DNA of 64,000 bases from Bacilli bacterium (GTDB lineage Bacteria > Bacillota_I > Bacilli_A > RF39 > UBA660): NCBI GenBank assembly GCA_017544165.1, contig JAFYER010000002.1, positions 69,228 through 133,227 of the forward strand, in the 5' to 3' direction. The notes beneath the pieces are model-generated. The model saw only the letters and a list, made by a program, of their open reading frames with translations, did no database searches and was not told the DNA's origin. Of the stretch, positions 61,183 through 64,000 are shown one piece after another (the first letter of the stretch is position 1; each line of letters opens with the position of its first letter). The translations under genes and the position numbers were made by a program.

Positions 61183-62175
61183 TTTAGCAGTTCTAAGCAT
61201 TTGAGCTGTGTAACCATATTCATTATCGTACCAAGCTACAACTTTAACCATTTGTTTTTGTCCATCATCGACTATCATCGTTGAAAGCCCATCAACTGTA
61301 GCGCCAAATTTCTTGCCAATAACATCACTAGATACAATTGGGTCTTCAGTATAACGAATTGTTTCATTTTGATTTGCTTTAAAACAATTATTAATTTCCT
61401 CTTTGGTTACGTTTCTTTTTAGTTCAAGATTTACTTCGACAACAGAGCCATCAAAAGTCGGAACCCGATAAGCAAGACCATCTAATTTGCCTTTTAGACT
61501 AGGAATTACTAAGCCGATTGATTTAGCGGCTCCAGTAGTTGTTGGAACAATGTTAGCTCCAGCAGCTCTTCCTCTTCTTGATAAAATACCTTTTTTATGA
61601 GAATTATCAAGTAACTCTTGATCTGAAGTATAAGCGTGAATCGTACACATCATACCTCTTTCTATGCCAAAATGACTTTCTAAAATATTTAATACTGGTG
61701 CAAGACAATTTGTTGTACAACTTGAAGCACTTACAATACTTTCTTTTACAGAGGCGTCATTATCATTTACATTAGCGACAATCGTAGGCATTTCATCTTT
61801 ACCTGGTGCAGATATCAAAACCTTTTTAGCACCTGCTGTTAAATGAGCGGAAGCGCTTTCTTTAGAAGTAAATGCTCCGGTACACTCTAGAACTAAATCG
61901 ATATTTAATTCACCCCAAGGTAGATTTGCAGGATCGGATTCATTTAATACTTTTATATGTTTTGAATTACAGATAACTACGCTATTTTCATCAAATGATA
62001 TTTCATCTTCATGAAATGTTCCATGTACTGAATCATACTTTGCTAAATAAGCAAAATCCTCTGGAGTACCAGTTCTTGAATTAATTGCTACAACATCGAA
62101 ATCTTTACTAGTAAGCATTTGTCTAAAAGCAAGCCTTCCTATGCGGCCAAAACCATTAATAGCTACTCTAATCAT
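61168..62175 (-). CDS. gapA: Glyceraldehyde-3-phosphate dehydrogenase
   Basis: A 335-residue type I enzyme with the NAD(P)-binding INGFGRIGRLAFRQ, catalytic Cys153 in SASSCTTNCLAP, HAYTSDQ and the closing WYDNEYGYTAQM. The cofactor loop after the second strand reads AINSRTG instead of the NDLTD form, so the Asp that normally reads the ribose hydroxyl of NAD is absent; this may broaden use to NADP. Its start overlaps the upstream kinase gene by eight bases. AGGAGG precedes the ATG. Confidence 0.95.
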   Translation of the reverse strand: MIRVAINGFGRIGRLAFRQMLTSKDFDVVAINSRTGTPEDFAYLAKYDSVHGTFHEDEISFDENSVVICNSKHIKVLNESDPANLPWGELNIDLVLECTGAFTSKESASAHLTAGAKKVLISAPGKDEMPTIVANVNDNDASVKESIVSASSCTTNCLAPVLNILESHFGIERGMMCTIHAYTSDQELLDNSHKKGILSRRGRAAGANIVPTTTGAAKSIGLVIPSLKGKLDGLAYRVPTFDGSVVEVNLELKRNVTKEEINNCFKANQNETIRYTEDPIVSSDVIGKKFGATVDGLSTMIVDDGQKQMVKVVAWYDNEYGYTAQMLRTAKKMFE

Positions 62176-63817
62176 CTATATCTCCTCCTATAAATTCTCT
62201 TAGTATTGAATCTCTTGGTACAAATTCACTACTAATTGTAAAGAATTGTTTTAAAAAACTTAATAATCTTCTTGATTCATTAAAGAACTCTGAATCACTA
62301 GGTACTGCAAATAAAAGTGGCTCCGCAAATACCTTTAAAACACCCACTTCATAAGGTAAAGACGTATTTATAATCTTATCTGCCTGATGAATATAAGGAT
62401 TTATATACTTAAACTCTCCTTCGCGGACTTTTTTATTACTTTTAATTGTTTTTTCAACCGGAAATCCTCTTGTTCTAAAATCTCTTACTATTCTTCTTAC
62501 TAAACGTAAATCTTCACAAGTAATATAATTATGCTCATCAAGGCAAAGTGGTATATATGGACTTACGTATATCTTATATTTTTCATTTTTAGATATCATG
62601 GGAAGTAAATCGTCATTAATTGCATGTAATCCCTCGAATAATAAGATACTGTTTTCTTTTAATTTTATTTTTTTGCTCGATATTTCCTTACATCCAGTAA
62701 CAAAATTAAATTGCGGTAAATTAATCTCTTCATTATTAAGCAGTTTAGTCATATCGCTTGCTAAATATTCAAGATCAATAGCTTGTAAACATTCAAAATC
62801 ATATTCGCCTTTTTCGTCTTTTGGGGTATCAACTCTTTCTTTAAAATAATCATCAAGTGATATTACAATTGGATCAAGTCCGTATATTTCAAAATAATTA
62901 GCAAGTCTTTTGGTAACAGTCGTTTTTCCGCTTGTCGAAGGACCTGCAATCATAACATATTTAATTTTTGGATTTTTAGAAATGTATTTTGCCGTATCAT
63001 TAATTCCTAGGTTGAAATTTAACTCTGATGATTTAACAAAATTACTGATTTTGCCATTAGTTACCTCTCTATTAACATCGTTAATATAAGGAACATTCAT
63101 TGTACTTAGCCATTTTTTACCTTGACTATAAGCATCAATAATGCCCTCATAATTGACAAATTCCGGAGTCTTACCATTATCATTTTCAGTCGGATAATTA
63201 AGAGCAAAACGCTTGCGGCCCAAATACCTTACCTCATATTTATTTATAACACCTGTCGAATGAGGCATTTCTGAATAATAATAGTTTATTAAATCATCTA
63301 ATCTATATAAAACAACAGTAGCATCTGTTATATTTTGAATATTTTCTGATTTTACTTTGTTACCTATTTCTTCGTAATAAGCAATACCATCATTGTTTTT
63401 TACTATTAATTTTTCAATAATAATATTATCGCTTACCGCTTTAGCCATGCTTTTACGAATAAGACCCACTAGTTCATTTGTTATTTCTTTGTCATATTCA
63501 ACATCGGCAATTATACCTTTTGGTAAGTTATATGAAAATTTAACTACAGCTTGCGGCAAGACTTTTTTAAGAGCATACTCAAAAACCATTTTTAAACCTG
63601 CTACATAAATTCGGTTGCCATTATAACCAGTTAAATCTAAAAACTTAATATTAGCATTGTGATCAGCTCGATCATTTAAAGAAGTTATTCTATTATTAAC
63701 CATGATACCAATAACGTCATGTTCCATTTCAAAATTCTTACTAATATCATAGTAAGTAGTATATTTTGGAAAGCTTCTTTTTTCACCATTTGGAAGTGTT
63801 AATTGTATCTCACTCAT
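62168..63817 (-). CDS. Nucleoside kinase with TGS domain (uridine kinase-like)
   Basis: About 549 residues. The N-terminal 65 residues are a TGS-like domain (LTLPNGEKRSFPKYTTYYDI), then a region of threonyl-tRNA-synthetase second-domain type. From about 285 a phosphoribulokinase/uridine kinase domain has the P-loop AGPSTSGKTT (291-300), ISLDDYFKER and LFEGLHAIND. The family phosphorylates uridine or related nucleosides. ATG 63817 follows AGGGGC; the longer frame has no good site. It overlaps gapA by eight bases, so it may be co-regulated with glycolysis. Confidence 0.9.
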   Translation of the reverse strand: MSEIQLTLPNGEKRSFPKYTTYYDISKNFEMEHDVIGIMVNNRITSLNDRADHNANIKFLDLTGYNGNRIYVAGLKMVFEYALKKVLPQAVVKFSYNLPKGIIADVEYDKEITNELVGLIRKSMAKAVSDNIIIEKLIVKNNDGIAYYEEIGNKVKSENIQNITDATVVLYRLDDLINYYYSEMPHSTGVINKYEVRYLGRKRFALNYPTENDNGKTPEFVNYEGIIDAYSQGKKWLSTMNVPYINDVNREVTNGKISNFVKSSELNFNLGINDTAKYISKNPKIKYVMIAGPSTSGKTTVTKRLANYFEIYGLDPIVISLDDYFKERVDTPKDEKGEYDFECLQAIDLEYLASDMTKLLNNEEINLPQFNFVTGCKEISSKKIKLKENSILLFEGLHAINDDLLPMISKNEKYKIYVSPYIPLCLDEHNYITCEDLRLVRRIVRDFRTRGFPVEKTIKSNKKVREGEFKYINPYIHQADKIINTSLPYEVGVLKVFAEPLLFAVPSDSEFFNESRRLLSFLKQFFTISSEFVPRDSILREFIGGDIDD

Positions 63818-63910
63818 GCCTAAGCCCCTTATCATAAATGATTATATCATAAATAATAATTTTTATGAATAAAAAATAGAAATAATTCTATTATATTGGT
63901 AGGTGATACC

Positions 63911-64000
63911 ATGAATTTAATTCCTATGATTATAGATAATACCGAAAATAAAGAATGTGCTTATGATCTATATTCATTATTATTAACTAAAAGAATTATT
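63911..64000 (+). CDS. clpP: ATP-dependent Clp protease proteolytic subunit ClpP (partial)
   Basis: Only the first 30 codons are in the window, running off the right end. MNLIPMIIDNTENKECAYDL matches the ClpP N-terminus (processing region, then DIYSRLL-type helix with LYSLLLTKRII). An AGGTGATACC site precedes the ATG. ClpP forms the barrel protease with ClpX or ClpC. The active-site residues lie outside the window. Confidence 0.8.
   Translation, partial: MNLIPMIIDNTENKECAYDLYSLLLTKRII

Overview
The window comes from a low-G+C, monoderm Firmicute of the Bacilli type that uses the standard stop codons (TGA is a normal terminator). Zinc-type S14, WhiA, YvcK, ParA/ParB, Spo0A, CwlD-like and SleB/CwlJ-like hydrolases and many LysM or small membrane proteins fit an anaerobic, probably gut-associated lineage related to Erysipelotrichia or RF39-type Bacilli. 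This placement is inference from gene content. Shine-Dalgarno sequences are mostly AGGTGAT or AGGAG, and many starts here were moved to the codon that such a site serves.

Left part (1-13.3 kb, mixed strands). A zinc-metalloprotease-like protein opens the window, followed by a CatA-like acetyltransferase, a deoxynucleotidase and a Ham1-like pyrophosphatase. A 0.6 kb non-coding block then lies directly upstream of a four-helix membrane protein that I recognise as OapA, so the block is read as an OLE RNA. After it come a flippase-like membrane protein, a spore-cortex-type hydrolase, a HerA-like ATPase, a LysM amidase, a YitT protein, dUTPase, tRNA-Cys and thioredoxin reductase.

Middle part (13.3-33 kb, almost all minus strand). 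This is an accessory, envelope-oriented region: LysM and PH-domain proteins, a MacB-like ABC transporter with an RDD protein, HtrA translationally coupled to an Abi/HEPN-like protein, a CwlD-like amidase, GtrA, SGNH and metallo-beta-lactamase proteins, a thioredoxin-like lipoprotein and a cluster of nucleotide-related or unknown genes. At 31.2-33.2 kb, downstream of rpsI, lies a small accessory island. It holds a compact candidate type I toxin-antitoxin locus (27-residue hydrophobic peptide, 5'/3' self-pairing mRNA, convergent antisense RNA), a TM2/XRE divergent pair with twin operators, copies of a GTAGCC-rich repeat, and an 11-bp copy of the rpsI 3' end that suggests integration at rpsI.

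Right part (33-64 kb, minus strand). This is a conserved core: rplM-rpsI, truA, whiA, yvcK, a DUF362 ferredoxin-like protein, ychF, an AbgT transporter, DUF951, parB and parA. The rplQ-rpoA-alpha and S10-spc ribosomal operons follow as one run, with rpmD (L30) missing and an acidic tail on L3. A glycolytic cluster then has spo0A lodged between pgk and gpmI, followed by gapA and a TGS-domain nucleoside kinase. The window ends in the first 30 codons of clpP on the plus strand.

The most interesting elements are the OLE RNA-OapA pair, the type I toxin-antitoxin candidate and the rpsI-end island.
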